Shown: piece by piece, positions 1 through 12,775 of the stretch
Layout: each line of letters opens with the position of its first letter
Position numbering within the stretch: position 1 is the stretch's first letter
Assembly (NCBI GenBank): GCA_021613535.1
Contig: CP075497.1
Span: forward strand, 5,456,001-5,520,000
Direction of reading: 5' to 3'
DNA length: 64,000 bases
Origin: Adineta vaga
Lineage: Eukaryota; Rotifera
Notes under the pieces: generated by a model
What the model saw: the letters and a program-made list of their open reading frames with translations, nothing else
Told to the model about the DNA's origin: nothing
Database searches by the model: none
Made by a program: the position numbers and the translations under genes

Positions 1-2619
1 CCTTTGACTATTCCAAGATTATAATTTATATACGATTGTAAATCAATATGTAGATAATATTCAATTGCATCCAAGAAGAGTGGAATGAGAATATTAATAC
101 CACGTAAATTGATACGAAATAGATCACCACTATTCAATAAGATGGATTCTATAATAGTTTGAGAACGTTGCTAGAAGAAAAATATTCATTCGTTTTGAAA
201 TTTTCTAAATTTTATATTACTTCATCTCCATGATAAAATCGAAGTCCTTGCTGTAGAATATAATAGAATCGGCTTAAATATTCCGGATAAATAAATTCAT
301 CACATTGTGCATTACCAAAGATTGTACATATAGTCGCAAATGATTTGGCAAATGCTTCATCCATTAAACGTTCATTCTAAAATAGAATTGATAGAAAAAG
401 ATTCAATCGAAAAAAAAATATTCTCTTTTACTTGAACATCAATGACCTTTTCTGTTTCATTTGCTCGTGAAGCTAAATATAAATTGAATAAAGATTGATT
501 CAGAAAATAAATTGGCATACTTAAACCCGTCAGTAGTTTATTTCGTATAGCCATGTCGTATGTTGTCAATAGCTTTAATTACGCACAAAACATGTACACA
601 TAAACTACTCACTCAGCCGTATCAATCGAATGAGGCAAAAAAAGAAAAGTCGTATTCGAAATAGTTCGCTCAATTTATATCTGATCACATCACGAAGAGA
701 CGAATAGAGAGTCAATTATGTCCTATTGTTTTATTTACATAAGACTTTATCTACTTACTATCAAGGAGTGACGAACGTGAATGACGATCTTTTATTTGTA
801 AAAGACAACAATCTAATATCCATGAGCCATAGAGATGCATTAGACTATTGACAGTAGGATGATTGATATGTATGGTTTTCAAAGAAGGTTTTTCAGATCG
901 ATTCGTAGCAATCAATAATGGCGTCATTGGAGAAAGATTTTGATTAGTAGGTAAAGGAACTAAAGAAAAAAAAAATTCCAAGAAATATAATGATAGTATG
1001 TTCATTATCATACTTTTTCGATTATCAATTTGTGAACGAGTGGTTCGTAATGTTGGAGGTATAGAAGTCTGTTGATGTTGTTGAACACTCGATGGCACAC
1101 CACGAAGTGAATGAATTGATTGTCGTGGTGTTTGAATATTGTTAGGTGTTGATGGAGTATTTTCATTCATGATTGCTATGGAATTATTTGAAGGTTTTGG
1201 ACTATATAAACATGATGGATCGACATCTTTTCCTAAAGTAAGAATATGAAAAGAAACGATGAATCAGATCGTATGTCATTTTACCTAACCAAATATCAAC
1301 AAACATTCCTATTGCTTTTGTAACATTAACAAATATTCGTGGTAATTCTTGTAGAGATGTAAAATCTTTTAATTTGAAGTTTGCATTCATTTGTAATTGA
1401 CTAGAATATGTTGGCATTTGAAGAAAAACCTAAGAGAATCGAAAGTTTCAATTTATTTTCTTTTATTTTTGTTGAAAATTTTCTAATTACTGAAACATCA
1501 CCACATTCCGATGGATTTTGTAGAATCGTTAAAAATTGAATCCATGTTATTACAAGTTTGTCTAACGAAAGAGAATCGATAACTTTTTGCGTATATTCAC
1601 CTTGATCTGTCTCGGTACCTAAGAAAATTGGATTCGCAAAAACAGAATCTATATAAATTCGAATTTCGTACAAACATATTGCAATGGTATGAAATCTGAC
1701 CACCATAATTTATGTACAACTGTCGATGTAAGAACACACGTGAGCTGCGCCCAATCTATATATTACAATGAAATTTTCATAAAATATCGATGTTAAATCT
1801 AACCATAGACAACAGCTGGCCGATGACGCCAAGTTTGAGTATAATCACGAAACGTTCGCCATAATCCAGGTGGAATACGTATTTTATCAATTGCTGCCAT
1901 AAATACTTGATATATCGAAGGAACAAGACGATGACTCATAACAGCAGTACATTCTTCATTTGCTAGAAAATCGAACGAAGAAATAAGAAGGATTGAATCT
2001 TATTGCTATACTTCGATATGATGGAGATAAAACTGTATCACCAATTGCAAGAAAGACTTGTAATAAGATATGCCATAGATCTACACTTAATTCTGTTTGA
2101 CTAATCATAATTTGTAATTGACGTAAAACTTTGTGTGTATACATTCGTTTTGTTAATAAATCTGCTGTTTTTTCTAATAGATAAACGAAGTTTGAAATCA
2201 AATTTTACGAGATTCTATTTACCATCATGAATAACAAATAAATGATAAAGATGCCAAAACATTTGTGACCAATAGAATTCTGTTTTTTCACGTAGAATTG
2301 GTGGAATTGAATTTGAATTTGCCGATAGATTTTCAAATACTTTCAACCATTCAACATACACATTAGCACATAATTGATAAATAGAACTTTCTTCACATGT
2401 AAAACCAAAAGCAAAGATTTCTAATGTCCATTTAAAATCTTTATCCGTCGTTATAGAAAATGGACGATTACTTATAATTAATTCATAGATATGTGTTAAA
2501 TATGGTGCAGCTATTTTCTCTGCTACAATCGATGGTATATTACATGATAATGGTGAATTACAAATACTGTGTCGCTGAATTTCATCATCATATGATGAAT
2601 ATCCATTGTACATAAACAT
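1..2619 (-). CDS. RALGAPB: Ral GTPase-activating protein subunit beta, 5' part
   Basis: Non-catalytic beta subunit of the RalGAP complex, which pairs with a catalytic alpha subunit to switch off RalA/RalB. The N-terminal part of the protein is encoded here; the gene runs off the left edge. The start at 2619 fits the family, being followed after about 45 residues by TDKDFKWTLEIFAFGFT (human TDKEVKWTMEVICYGLT). Later exons give WRHRPAVV, then VNSLMHLYGSWILDCC (human VNSILNLFGSWLFDAAF) and a leftmost exon with SILLNSGDLFRINLRGI. Exons seen: 2619-2223, 2173-2012, from 1962 leftwards and more, separated by introns of about 50 nt with GT/AG ends. The upstream gene on the same strand stops only 44 nt before this ATG, with a splice acceptor directly before the ATG. 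The call is secure; exact exon ends below 1900 were not all traced. Confidence 0.88.
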
Positions 2620-2663
2620 CTAAAATAAGTGTTTGTTTTTATTTATTAAAAACTAAAAAAAAA
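2620..2663 (-). promoter_or_regulatory. intercistronic spacer with trans-splice-type acceptor
   Basis: These 44 nt separate the stop of the upstream beta-propeller-like gene from the RALGAPB ATG. On the minus strand the spacer ends CTTATTTTAG immediately before ATG. That leaves no room for a promoter and looks like a spliced-leader addition site between two cistrons. A cis-splice between the genes cannot be excluded without RNA. Confidence 0.5.
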
Positions 2664-3963
2664 TCATGAAACATCTGTATTTTTACTAAAGATAAAAATG
2701 TCTGTTTTAGTACGAATAACAAAACGTTCATTATCAGTGAATGGTATCATATTTCGTATTTCATTACAATCAAATACACGTACAGATCCAAGGCCATTCA
2801 TATTCACATCAAAACAACTGCCAGGATACGATCCTTGAACTAGCCAACCTTGATTTCTACTTGGACATATCCAATCACGTTCGATTCGATCATCAATCAT
2901 GACTTTATATAGATAACCATCTGCAAGAGATGTTGTTGAATACACTAATATATAATTTTTTTCATCATTCGCAATTACTAATAAAGCTAAATGTTCATTT
3001 GTATGATTATCAAGAGCTATTCGTCGAGAATTATATCCATCAGCAATGGGATATTGATCTGCTTGAAGATTTTCTAAGGAATCTTTATCATATTTATATA
3101 TAGTTGATTTTTTGACGAGATAGAATATACTACGATGATTATCGATTGCTCCACATATGTAACCAATACCAGACTCGATTAGATCATATTGTGTTGTTCG
3201 ATAGTCTAGTAAATAGACATTTTCATCTGTAATAACGATACATTTTAACAACCAATCCACATAACATAAATCATGAATCGTAGAATTATTATCCAATTGT
3301 GTAGAAGTTAGTTGTTTCGAATTGCTTAATGGAAGAATAACTAATTCATTTAAATTTTGAGAATAAACTAATGTATGATTTTCACAAAGAACCATGGACA
3401 TATCTTTTGTTGGAGATGATAAATGTGCTAATGTTTCTAATGTAAAATCTCGACCGAAATCAATAGAATTAATTGCAATTTTCTTTTGATTAGGTGATGA
3501 AGATTTCATTCGATTGATGGATACTTCAATTTTTTTATCTGTCTTTTCCGATGAATAACTATGATAATTATTCGATATATCATTTGATGTCGATGAATTG
3601 TTGGATTGATTTATTGGTGGTTGTTTTATTAGAGATTGTTTCGGACGAGGAGGACATTTAACAGATTGTCGTCTACCTAAAAATATTTAAAGAAATAACG
3701 ATAGAAAACTTTTGAAGAAGTATTTTACTTAAACTGTCATCAAAGGCATTTAAAATCAAATGACCAGCTGTACGTACACGTTCATCAAGTTGTTCTAATC
3801 GTTGTAAACGCCATTGATCAATATATGTTAAAGCATGTGTTCGTAATCTTACTGCTTGTGATCGATTTGAACAATGATCAATACAAAAAATAAATTCCTG
3901 AATATTTTCATCAAAATCATCTTCACTTCGATCATTAGTATTATAACGATCCGATAATTCCAT
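2664..3963 (-). CDS. unrecognised beta-propeller-like protein
   Basis: Two exons, 3963-3729 and 3676-2664, joined in frame across a 52 nt intron (AGT codon split a|gt), giving about 415 residues. The first ~80 residues are helical and charged (FDENIQEFIFCIDHCSNR, then ALTYIDQWRLQRLEQLDERV), like the coiled-coil lead-in of TRIM-type proteins, but no RING or B-box is present. A low-complexity Ser/Asn/Lys linker follows. The C-terminal ~270 residues are short hydrophobic beta-strands repeating about every 40-50 residues (LCYVDWLLKCIVITDENVYL, GYICGAIDNHRSIFYLV, IPFTDNERFVIRTKTDIFIF), the pattern of a beta-propeller. No enzyme motif is visible and no name is proposed. The ATG at 3963 was chosen because the frame upstream has only a TTG. 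A possible splice acceptor (ATTCTTTTAG) lies just upstream. Confidence 0.7.
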
Positions 3964-4519
3964 CGTATATATTCTTATCAACTAAAAGAATGATTCTGCT
4001 CGAAAAAGACTCATTTCATCCATTAGATTATTTAAATAACATGTTTAGTATAGAAATGAAAAATGGTACTCAATTACGTGAAAGAATGTTCTTTGTAAAG
4101 AAAAAAAAGAAAAAATTGGTTCCCTCGACAGATTCAAATGTATAAAATGATAAACATGTATGTATATATATAGAGACAGAAAGAGTTATTTTCTCTTTTT
4201 CTTTCTTATGTACATATAAAAAAATTAATTATCGAACACGTACACTGGCATACATAGGTTTTTTTCTCTGAAGAATTATTCACAATTATACATAAAGTTA
4301 ACTATACAATGGCACACACTACTGACAAAAAATGAGCATCTGTATTCTAAATAGGAAATAAAAAGAAGTGAAAAGTAATGGCAAAGTTGCGAGTTTTGTT
4401 TAATATATGAAATAAAAAAGATAAATAGGAAAAAGACGTTATGTTCAAGAAGAATAATATAGAAAAAATAAAAGTTTATAGAATATATATATATATATAT
4501 AAAGGTTCTGTACTGAGCA
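3964..4519. other. intergenic, no gene seen
   Basis: AT-rich spacer between the ZFYVE1 copy A stop and the beta-propeller-like gene. It holds homopolymer A/T runs and a short (TA)n stretch near 4485-4500. No supported gene. Confidence 0.6.
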
Positions 4520-7500
4520 TTATTTACGTTCACTGGCTGGTTCATTCATTGTTTTATCGCATATTGTACATACACGTACAGGTGTTAACCAATCTCGTTC
4601 TGGTACTGAACGTTTATTTGGTGAACATTGTTCACAAATACCCTCGCCACAATTTCGACTAGAACAAAAACAAAAGATGTTAATATGTAAATGAGATATA
4701 AAACATACCAATGATGTAATCGATTGGTTGTACTATTAAATGAACGTTTACAAATATTACAAGCACGACATTCATTATCTGGTCGCCAATAATTTGGTCG
4801 AGTACTTTCTTTTATCAGTTCTATATGAAAAACAAACAGAAAAGATTATTCTAAAGAAGAACAGAACATATTTCAAATGTTTACCAATAGGATAATTAGC
4901 ACCTATCTTTTCGAGACCATTTATTACAGTTTCATAAACACGTCTAGTTGTAGGAATATCAACTGTAACTGGACCTTTGAAAATAGAAAAGAAAATGAAT
5001 AGATATTTTTAAAAGAAAAGACAAAATCAATCGGTTTTTTTGTCAAAAGATGGAACAGCATGCACACAGGAGCATCAACATCAAACGAGACGAACTGATA
5101 CGTGAAATAAACGAATAAACGTACGAGAAAATGACCTTTTAGCATACCTGCTCCTGGCTGTTCGATATCGAAAATATCAGTTGGAGTTAAACACAGATCG
5201 CTGAGATGCTCACCGGATGAGACAATACTTGCTGAATCTGCATTGTTACCATTTTCATAACTATTGACTTTTGGTCTTTGATTGTTTTGTTTATCTTTTT
5301 CTATCAAAGATGATGAAGAATTTGACGTAGATGACGGTGGACGAGATTGTGGATTGCCATAACAATGATTACATACACGAACAGGTTTTTCAGTATCAAT
5401 CCATGGAACAATACGACGATTGCTTGTACATGTGTCACAAAATACATGGCCACAAGCTAAATAATAATAAATGTCGTTTATTTATGCGAAGGTTTTATTA
5501 TTCTCAATTCTTCTCATGAGCATCTTGTAAAACAAACCTCGACAATGATGTTTGGAATAATCAGAACCAAATTGTAAATCACATGATGAACATTTCTATT
5601 AAGTTTAAAAAACAAAATTTTTTTCAATGATTACGAATAAAACAAGTATCGTTCTTACATGAACATCTTTATTTGGAACCCAGTAAGATGGTGCTACTTG
5701 ATCAGCAACCATTTCTGTTAACATCTTTGTTGGAGCCGAAAGATAACTAAACGAATATAAAATTTTACGTTGACATTTTTCTTTAAAAAAGAAAGAATCA
5801 TTTAATCCGACCTTCCAGCATAGACAATCAATTCAATAAATTTTCTAGGTGTTACATCACTTGCTAATCGACTAGCATCATCTCCTGGCCAAACATGAAT
5901 AACTTCTACACGGGTAACATCTTTTGGTTCATTGTTTCCATACCAATGCTTTCTTGAACGATAGATTTCTCCATGAGATGGACATTCAATTACAAATCCA
6001 GACCACATATATTTCAAAAGTCCCTGTACAAGACTATCACCTTTCGGTATAAGTTTTCCATACACAATCATATCACGTCCTTCACGATGACATCTTAAAC
6101 ACTTCCAAACTTCATTATCGAGATCTTTACTATATGAACATCGTTTATCACATTGATGAGGAATATTTTCTTTGTGATGATTTGCGGTCATTATACATTT
6201 AGATCTTAGAAAATGAAAATCAAATACAAGAGAATTTGTGAAAATCGACTAGTCTTACCCGCATGACAAACATTTTTCACAACATGCAAAAAAATCATCT
6301 GGCAAAGTGGAAGGCATTTCTGGTGGAATTGCATGGTTAAATTTTTCATTCAAAGCCTAAATAGATATGACAAAGAGCGTAGTGTATTGAATTTATTTTT
6401 CTGATCATTAATTATTTGAAAAAGGAATCTTATTATCAATAGTATACTTACCCGTAAGGCTGTATATACTGCTGACAAACGTCGTGGAGAACGAATCTTG
6501 TTATTTTCCAAAATGGCTGTGATTGTCGCTTTCAGTTCACTAAAATCTGTCTGTTTTCCACCCAACGTTTGAATTCCAACATATTCAATCGAACTATAAC
6601 AAGCACTCTCATGCACATTACACAATAGAACACAACGATAATAACACCTACCTATATGCATCATACGACAGTTTCATCTTCTCGAATCGTTCTTTCACTT
6701 GTTCAACCGCTGTCTTTTGACATTGAAAGTGGTCTACATCATACATTTCATCGTCATCTCTTTTTTCATACTCTCCACCAAAACAACATACCTCTCAACA
6801 CTTCCGTGTGTTGTGTTTCATGGAACACAATCAATGTTGGTCCCATCGTCGAAATCGGTCCATCCACCTTGCATGTTCTCATCACGTTTTCGAGTTCTTT
6901 TCGAAAATATTTCAAGAATGCATTGGATGCATCGGAGAGAAATTGGAACATGTCATTGGGTAGTTTAGGTGCTCGTGTTCGAAAGATGAGAATATCACTG
7001 ATGCAAAGAATTTTGAGAAGGAGTCGATTTCGAATGTTATCATTTTGTGATAATCCGAGTCGACCTTCGGTATCGAGAACGAGTGTTCGATGATTTTCAT
7101 CGAGTGCTGACCAAACACCCATGGTGCATGAATCGGAAGTTGACGAAGTGTTAAATTTTTCTTGACCATTGAAGAAGACTTGATTTAGTGTGAATGATTT
7201 TCCATCACCTGTGTTGCCAATGATAGAGACACATTTGACTGGAAGATCTTTCGATGTGGCTCTGAGCTGTCGAGTGAATTCATCTTCATTGTTGATCTAA
7301 TTAGAACACATAAGAAAAAAAGACTTTTGAAATTGAAAAAGAAGTTATTGCAAAGAAAGCTGATGAGTTACCGTGAGACGTTCATTTGCATCAAGAAGTA
7401 AGAAAACACCATTATGATCGGTATTTAATTGTGATTTCTGAGAAAGACGATGGTTGCTTTTAGTAATATATCGATTATCAATTTGATCTTCATCTCCATG

Positions 7501-8317
7501 ATCTACCATTGAATCAAGTAACATTTGTTCATCAAGATTATGTTGTTGTGGAATATTATTTGAATGTTTATATTGATGATGTGAAGCAATCGAATTTGAA
7601 TTTTTTGATTTTATCAGCTTTTCTTTTCGTACTGGTGGTGAAGTAGGACTATCATCACTATCATCAACTTTCACATCTTCAAATGAGGATCCTGATTGTT
7701 TAGGAGTTGATATTCGTCCATTTGTATTCATTTTATTATCATAATAACCATTCGACGATGAATTGATTTTAATGGGTCTCGATTCGGTACGATATTGATC
7801 ATTACTTGAAAAAACAAAATTCATTTGGAAAAAAGATACGTTTTTATTTCGATAGAACTTACGGATTCTTTTTTGTAGGTAATAATATTTGTCGATCTCT
7901 ACATTTTTGTGGTTTATGTACTTTTCCATCTGAATGTTGATGTTGACTTTCATAACATGAATAACAAAATGATAATTCACAAGTTGAACAATAAAATACT
8001 GCTTGATGTTCTCGATCAACTGAGCAATGTTCATCAACCATTTCATCTAAATTCAACCGTTGATGTTTGGTATTTTCGATATTTTCATGAAGTTCTTTTT
8101 CACATGAAATACATTGTAATGATTTACATTGTAGGCAATAATGTAATGCGTCAGACAAAACTTTTGGTTGACGTGCTAAACATCTTGTACATTGTAAATA
8201 TGGTGGATTAGGAATAACATCTTTAGTTGGTGATGAATCACTCAATGGAGATGAAGGTGAATCTTCATTAGTTTTATATGGATAATTCCATATTTGTACT
8301 GATTCAGTGGATTGCAT
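4520..8317 (-). CDS. ZFYVE1: ZFYVE1/DFCP1-like double-FYVE protein, copy A
   Basis: Homolog of DFCP1, a PI3P-binding protein of ER/Golgi membranes and autophagosome-forming omegasomes. Order of parts: N-terminal cysteine zinc-binding region (CTRCLARQ, CLQCKSLQCISCEKELH, FYCSTCELSFCYSC); a Ser-rich linker; a P-loop nucleotide-binding domain with GNTGDGKS and a DTEG motif (LVLDTEGRLG); a middle cysteine domain (CLRCHREG, WSGFVIECPSHGEIYRSR); then two C-terminal FYVE fingers, SKHHCRACGHVFCDTC and RLHHCRNCGEGICEQC. The matching human segments are VGVWAAYDPVHK, HNDLFKFLGDASEAYLKHF and KHHCRACGEGFCDSC. About ten short introns. The ATG at 8317 gives a 30-residue Ser/Pro leader before the first zinc pair. 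A tandem paralog lies directly upstream, and exons between about 6489 and 7290 are nearly identical to it although flanking exons are clearly diverged. Confidence 0.92.
6489..7290. repeat. near-identical tract shared by ZFYVE1 copies (copy A side)
   Basis: This segment aligns without any gap to 10602-11403 (constant offset 4113). I count about ten substitutions in ~800 bp, all transitions. It covers the P-loop exon region, two complete 58 nt introns (6594-6651 and 6734-6791) that are identical in both copies, and part of the next exon. Outside the tract the paralogous proteins are visibly diverged. Confidence 0.9.
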
Positions 8318-8830
8318 AATACAAAGGTGGAAATTTTTTCGTTAACTCGTCGATATCTGATAACTCACTGTCTGTTAGCTACTATGATCATTAAGTACAA
8401 GCAATGTGACTCATACATCCATCCAATAGAAATTTTTGATAAGATCGTTTTCTATTAAATCGATTTCTCGGACAATATATACATATATGAGTAAGAAAAG
8501 AAATCAATTGATACTATCAATAGTTTAATCATATGATTCGGTTGTTATTGGTAGATGTCCTTAAGGATAATGATGATGTCGCTAATGGTTGAAGGATAGG
8601 TCACAATCATTTGTGTGATTGATCTGATATGATTTTTCAATAATGCGAAAAAAAAGAAAATATCTTTATTAAATACATATGTAAATATTCATTTTTATAT
8701 CTCAGGATTATTTTATACAATAGAATAAGTCAAAAATACATATTACTATGAAAATGAATTGATAAAATTGATTATAAGAAATATTAGAAATTGCATATCT
8801 GTTCTGCAGATTATATTTTCACTGTTAAGT
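8318..8830. other. spacer between the tandem ZFYVE1 copies
   Basis: AT-rich, no supported gene. It must hold the 3' end of copy B and the 5' control region of copy A. No clear TATA box or splice acceptor directly before the copy A ATG. Confidence 0.6.
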
Positions 8831-11800
8831 TCACATATTGATTGTTTTCTCACATGATTTACATACACGCTCTGGAGTTAACCAATCTCGTTCTGGTACA
8901 GAACATTTATTCGGTGAACACATATCACAAACACCTTCACCACATTTTCGACTAGAATATGAAGTCGAACATCTCTTGATAAACAAAGACAATTCAATGA
9001 CATACCAATGATGTAGACGATGTGTAGTATTATTGAATGGATGTTGACAAATGCAACAAACATGACATTCACTATCAGGTCGCCAATAACTTGGTCGAGT
9101 ACCTTCTTTTATAAATTCTACATACAGAGAAATATTTTTTATTTGAGTGGAAAATCAACTTAGTTCTATTTTTACTTACCGATTGGATAATCATACACGA
9201 CTGGTGCAACATTATTCTTGACAAGTTCTAAAAAACGTCTCGACATAGGAATATTATACGATGTTGAATCTATAGAACAAAAGAAAAAATTAAAATACAC
9301 ATCTATTCAAATAAAATACATACTTGTGGTACTATCGTTATGATTTGTTTCGTAGTCAAGTGAATGGATTCGTTGTGAATTTAAATCATTATTTTGAAAG
9401 ATTGATGAAAGTGTTTGTGCTTGTAGCTTACGATAACATTCATCACAGACACGTTCAAGTGTTGTATTATCAAGTAAAGGAACAATAGTACGATGTGTTG
9501 TGCACGTATCACAAAAGATATATCCACATGCTATAAGAAATTGTATTATCTATTAGAGTTGATGGGAAAACTTCGAGCTAGAGAATCTCATGGTAACTAT
9601 TGTTCAATTGTCATCTTTGTATTTTAATCAAATTCAAAAGTATTCAAGTAAAAATGTATAAACAAACCTCGGCAATGATGTTTAGAATAGTCCAAACCAA
9701 ATTCTAATTTACATGATGAACATTCCTTCAATATAAATAAAGAATATTTCATAATATTAAAATGTTAGTATTTTTCTACATGAGCGTCTTTATTCGATAT
9801 CCAATATGATGGTGCTACTTGATCAGCGACCATTTCTTTTAACATCTTTGTTGGAGCTGTTAAACAACTGAAACAGTTAGAAGTACTCATATCTTTGTAT
9901 ATTTGAAATCTTAGAGGCAAACCTTCCAGCATTACGAATGATTTCGATAACTTTTCTTGGTGTTACATCACTTGTCAATCGACTGTTGTCATCTGCAGAC
10001 CAAACATGAGTAATTTCGATATGGGTAACATCTTTTGGTTCATTGTTTCCATACCAATATTTTCTTGAACGGTAGATTTCACCATGTTTTGGACATTCAA
10101 TTACAAAGCCAGACCATACATATTTTACGATGCTTTGTACAACATTATCATTTGCTGCTGTTAATTTTCCATAGACAACAGTATCATGTCCAGCACGATG
10201 ACATTGTAAACATTTCAATAATTCATTATCGAGATCTTTATTATAAGAACATTGTTCTCGACATTGATGAGGCATATTCTCCTTCTGATGATTGGAACTC
10301 AGTACACATTTAGCTCTAACATTACAATGTGAATGAAAAAAATGTCATAACTTTGCAAAAAGAGTACTACTAACCCACAAGAAAGACATTTCGTACAACA
10401 CGTGAAAAAGTCATCTGGTAGGATAGATGGCATCTCTGGTGGAATTGCATGGTTAAATTTTTCATTCAAAGCCTAAATTGATATGAAAGAGAGAGAGATT
10501 AATCAAAAATTAACTTCTTGTTTCATCTAGTCGCTTCATTACTCATTCAAAATCATATACAAACCTTCAAAGCTTTGAAAACAGTTGATAATTGACGTGG
10601 TGAACGAATCTTGTTATTTTCCAAAATGGCTGTGATTGTTGCTTTCAGTTCACTAAAATCTGTCTGTTTTCCACCCAACGTTTGAATTCCAACATATTCA
10701 ATCGAACTATAACAAGCACTCTCATGCACATTACACAATAGAACACAACGATAATAACACCTACCTATATGCATCATACGATAGTTTCATCTTCTCGAAT
10801 CGTTCTTTCACTTGTTCAACCGCTGTCTTTTGACATTGAAAGTGATCTACATCATACATTTCATCGTCATCTCTTTTTTCATACTCTCCACCAAAACAAC
10901 ATACCTCTCAACACTTCCGTGTGTTGTGTTTCATGGAACACAATCAATGTTGGTCCCATCGTCGAAATTGGCCCATCCACCTTGCATGTTCTCATCACGT
11001 TTTCGAGTTCTTTTCGAAAGTATTTCAAGAATGCATTGGATGCATCGGAGAGAAATTGGAACATGTCATTGGGTAGTTTAGGTGCTCGTGTTCGAAAGAT
11101 GAGAATATCACTGATGCAAAGAATTTTGAGAAGAAGTCGATTTCGAATGTTATCATTTTGTGATAATCCGAGTCGACCTTCGGTATCGAGAACGAGTGTT
11201 CGATGATTTTCATCGAGTGCTGACCAAACACCCATGGTGCATGAATCGGAAGTTGATGAAGTGTTAAATTTTTCTTGACCATTGAAGAAGACTTGATTTA
11301 GTGTGAATGACTTTCCATCACCTGTGTTGCCAATGATAGAGACACATTTGACTGGAAGACCTTTCGATGTGGCTCTGAGCTGTCGAGTGAATTCATCTTC
11401 ATTATCAATCTAGAGAAACAAAAAATGTAGCGTAATAGAATTATTTGAGAAGGAAGGTTATGACTGACAGTGAGATGTTCATTTGCATCAAGAAGTAAGA
11501 AGACATCATTTGAATTAGTTTTCGTAGTAGGATTTCCTTCATTATTCTTGTTTGATCGTCGTTCGACATCGCCACGCGTCCTGTTTATTTGATTGGAGTT
11601 TTGATGTTGATGGTAAATGATCGGTTGTGGTACTATTAATGATGGTACAGAAAGTTGCTGATGTGATGATGTCAATTGAACGTGTTCTAATAAAGGTGCA
11701 GTAGAGTTTAATTTCTGATTGAATTTAGAATAATTGTTGTCATTTGAATGATCTGGTTGAAGAGCATTTCGATGTTGAATACTACGAATACATATACACA

Positions 11801-12376
11801 TATTACGTTAAGTATGAACTATACAAGTTTATAGACATTCATCGAAAAATAATAATCTATTTCAATTCAAGTGGATTTTTAGATGGAAAGATTTTAATTC
11901 AAAGGAAAAAGGTTAAGACTATCATAAAGGTATCTTCGTTTCCTCCAAATAGATCCTATAAACTGAGCAAAAACGATTGCCTATTTGTCGTAACAAATTA
12001 TATCTTTGTTTTTTTCTAAAACTTGCTAGTAACGACTGGTATAGATGGTTGACTTACTCGACTTTGTTCGTGATTAAGATTGATTTTTCTCGGAATTTTT
12101 GTGGTTTATGTACACTTCCATCTAATTGATGATGTCGATTTTCATAGCATGAATAACAGAATGACATCGTACATGTCGAACAATAAAATATTGCTGGATG
12201 TTGCCCATCTATACAACAATATTCATCATCGATCTTAGTTAAATTTAATCTTTCATGTTGTTCATGCTCAATATGCCCATGAATTTCTTTTTCACATAAA
12301 ATACACTGCAATGATTTACATTGTATACAATAAAATGCTCCTTCAGAAGTTGTTTTAATATCACAAACTCGATATA
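8831..12376 (-). CDS. ZFYVE1: ZFYVE1/DFCP1-like double-FYVE protein, copy B
   Basis: Second tandem copy with the same order: N-terminal cysteine region (FYCIQCKSLQCILCEKEIH, FYCSTCTMSFCYSC), linker, P-loop domain (GNTGDGKS), middle domain (CLQCHRAG, WSGFVIECPKHGEIYRSR), FYVE 1 (SKHHCRACGYIFCDTC) and FYVE 2. FYVE 2 is rebuilt across an intron as RLHHC|RKCGEGVCDMC, so both fingers look functional. Stop TGA at 8831-8833. The 5' end is unresolved: the first exon I can support starts near 12376 after a plausible acceptor (CGTGTAG), no in-frame ATG precedes the zinc cysteines, and the first Cys pair and Ser/Pro leader of copy A are missing. Either a short upstream exon was missed or the N-terminus is truncated. 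Linker and FYVE regions differ substantially from copy A, while the P-loop region is nearly identical. Confidence 0.88.
10602..11403. repeat. near-identical tract shared by ZFYVE1 copies (copy B side)
   Basis: Partner of 6489-7290. A further perfectly matching patch of roughly 45 bp lies outside it (about 6320-6362 against 10436-10478), at offset 4116 instead of 4113. So the homogenised sequence is patchy, not one clean block. Confidence 0.88.
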
Positions 12377-12775
12377 CTACACGTTTAAAGAAGACATTGT
12401 ATATAAAGATGTCAATCACAATTTTTACCGATATATATAGATATACGAAATACAATAGAAAACTGGTCTCGATCTCGAGTTAAATTTTAACATGATTCAT
12501 TCTTTTGACAAATGGAAAGGCTTTTCCAAATCTATTGTAAATACTTCGAGTGTTTTTTTTCTTGAGATAATATATCTCATTCTCATCAAATACTGTATCT
12601 TTTCAATCAATCTATAGATCACATTCTATTTTAAATAGATGTCACTAAACATTTTTGTACGTATTTATCTATTGGTTGTACATTTTGTAATATCTATCTA
12701 TGCGTGTGGTGTGTGTGTTACAAACTATTTTTATACTAGACAACTAGACAAAAAGAAAGTGTTTTAATTGAGATA
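12377..12775. other. spacer between divergent genes (possible shared promoter)
   Basis: About 400 bp separates the minus-strand ZFYVE1 copy B from the plus-strand SLAIN gene, so it should contain both 5' regions. No strong TATA box. A TG-rich stretch (about 12704-12720) and T-runs are present. Confidence 0.45.

Noticed and set aside
4276-4545. Tyr/Ile/Phe-rich minus-strand ORF near the ZFYVE1 3' end
   Set aside because: Produced by (TA)n and T-rich sequence downstream of the true stop.
6656-7093. 145-codon plus-strand ORF, with an equal copy at 10769-11206
   Set aside because: It is exactly antisense to the ZFYVE1 P-loop exons and spans two introns. Its conservation is explained by the conversion tract.
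8878-9072. Apparent loss of the FYVE 2 motif in copy B (reads LHHW)
   Set aside because: The motif is restored by splicing (HHC|RKCGEG); the unspliced reading runs into the intron.
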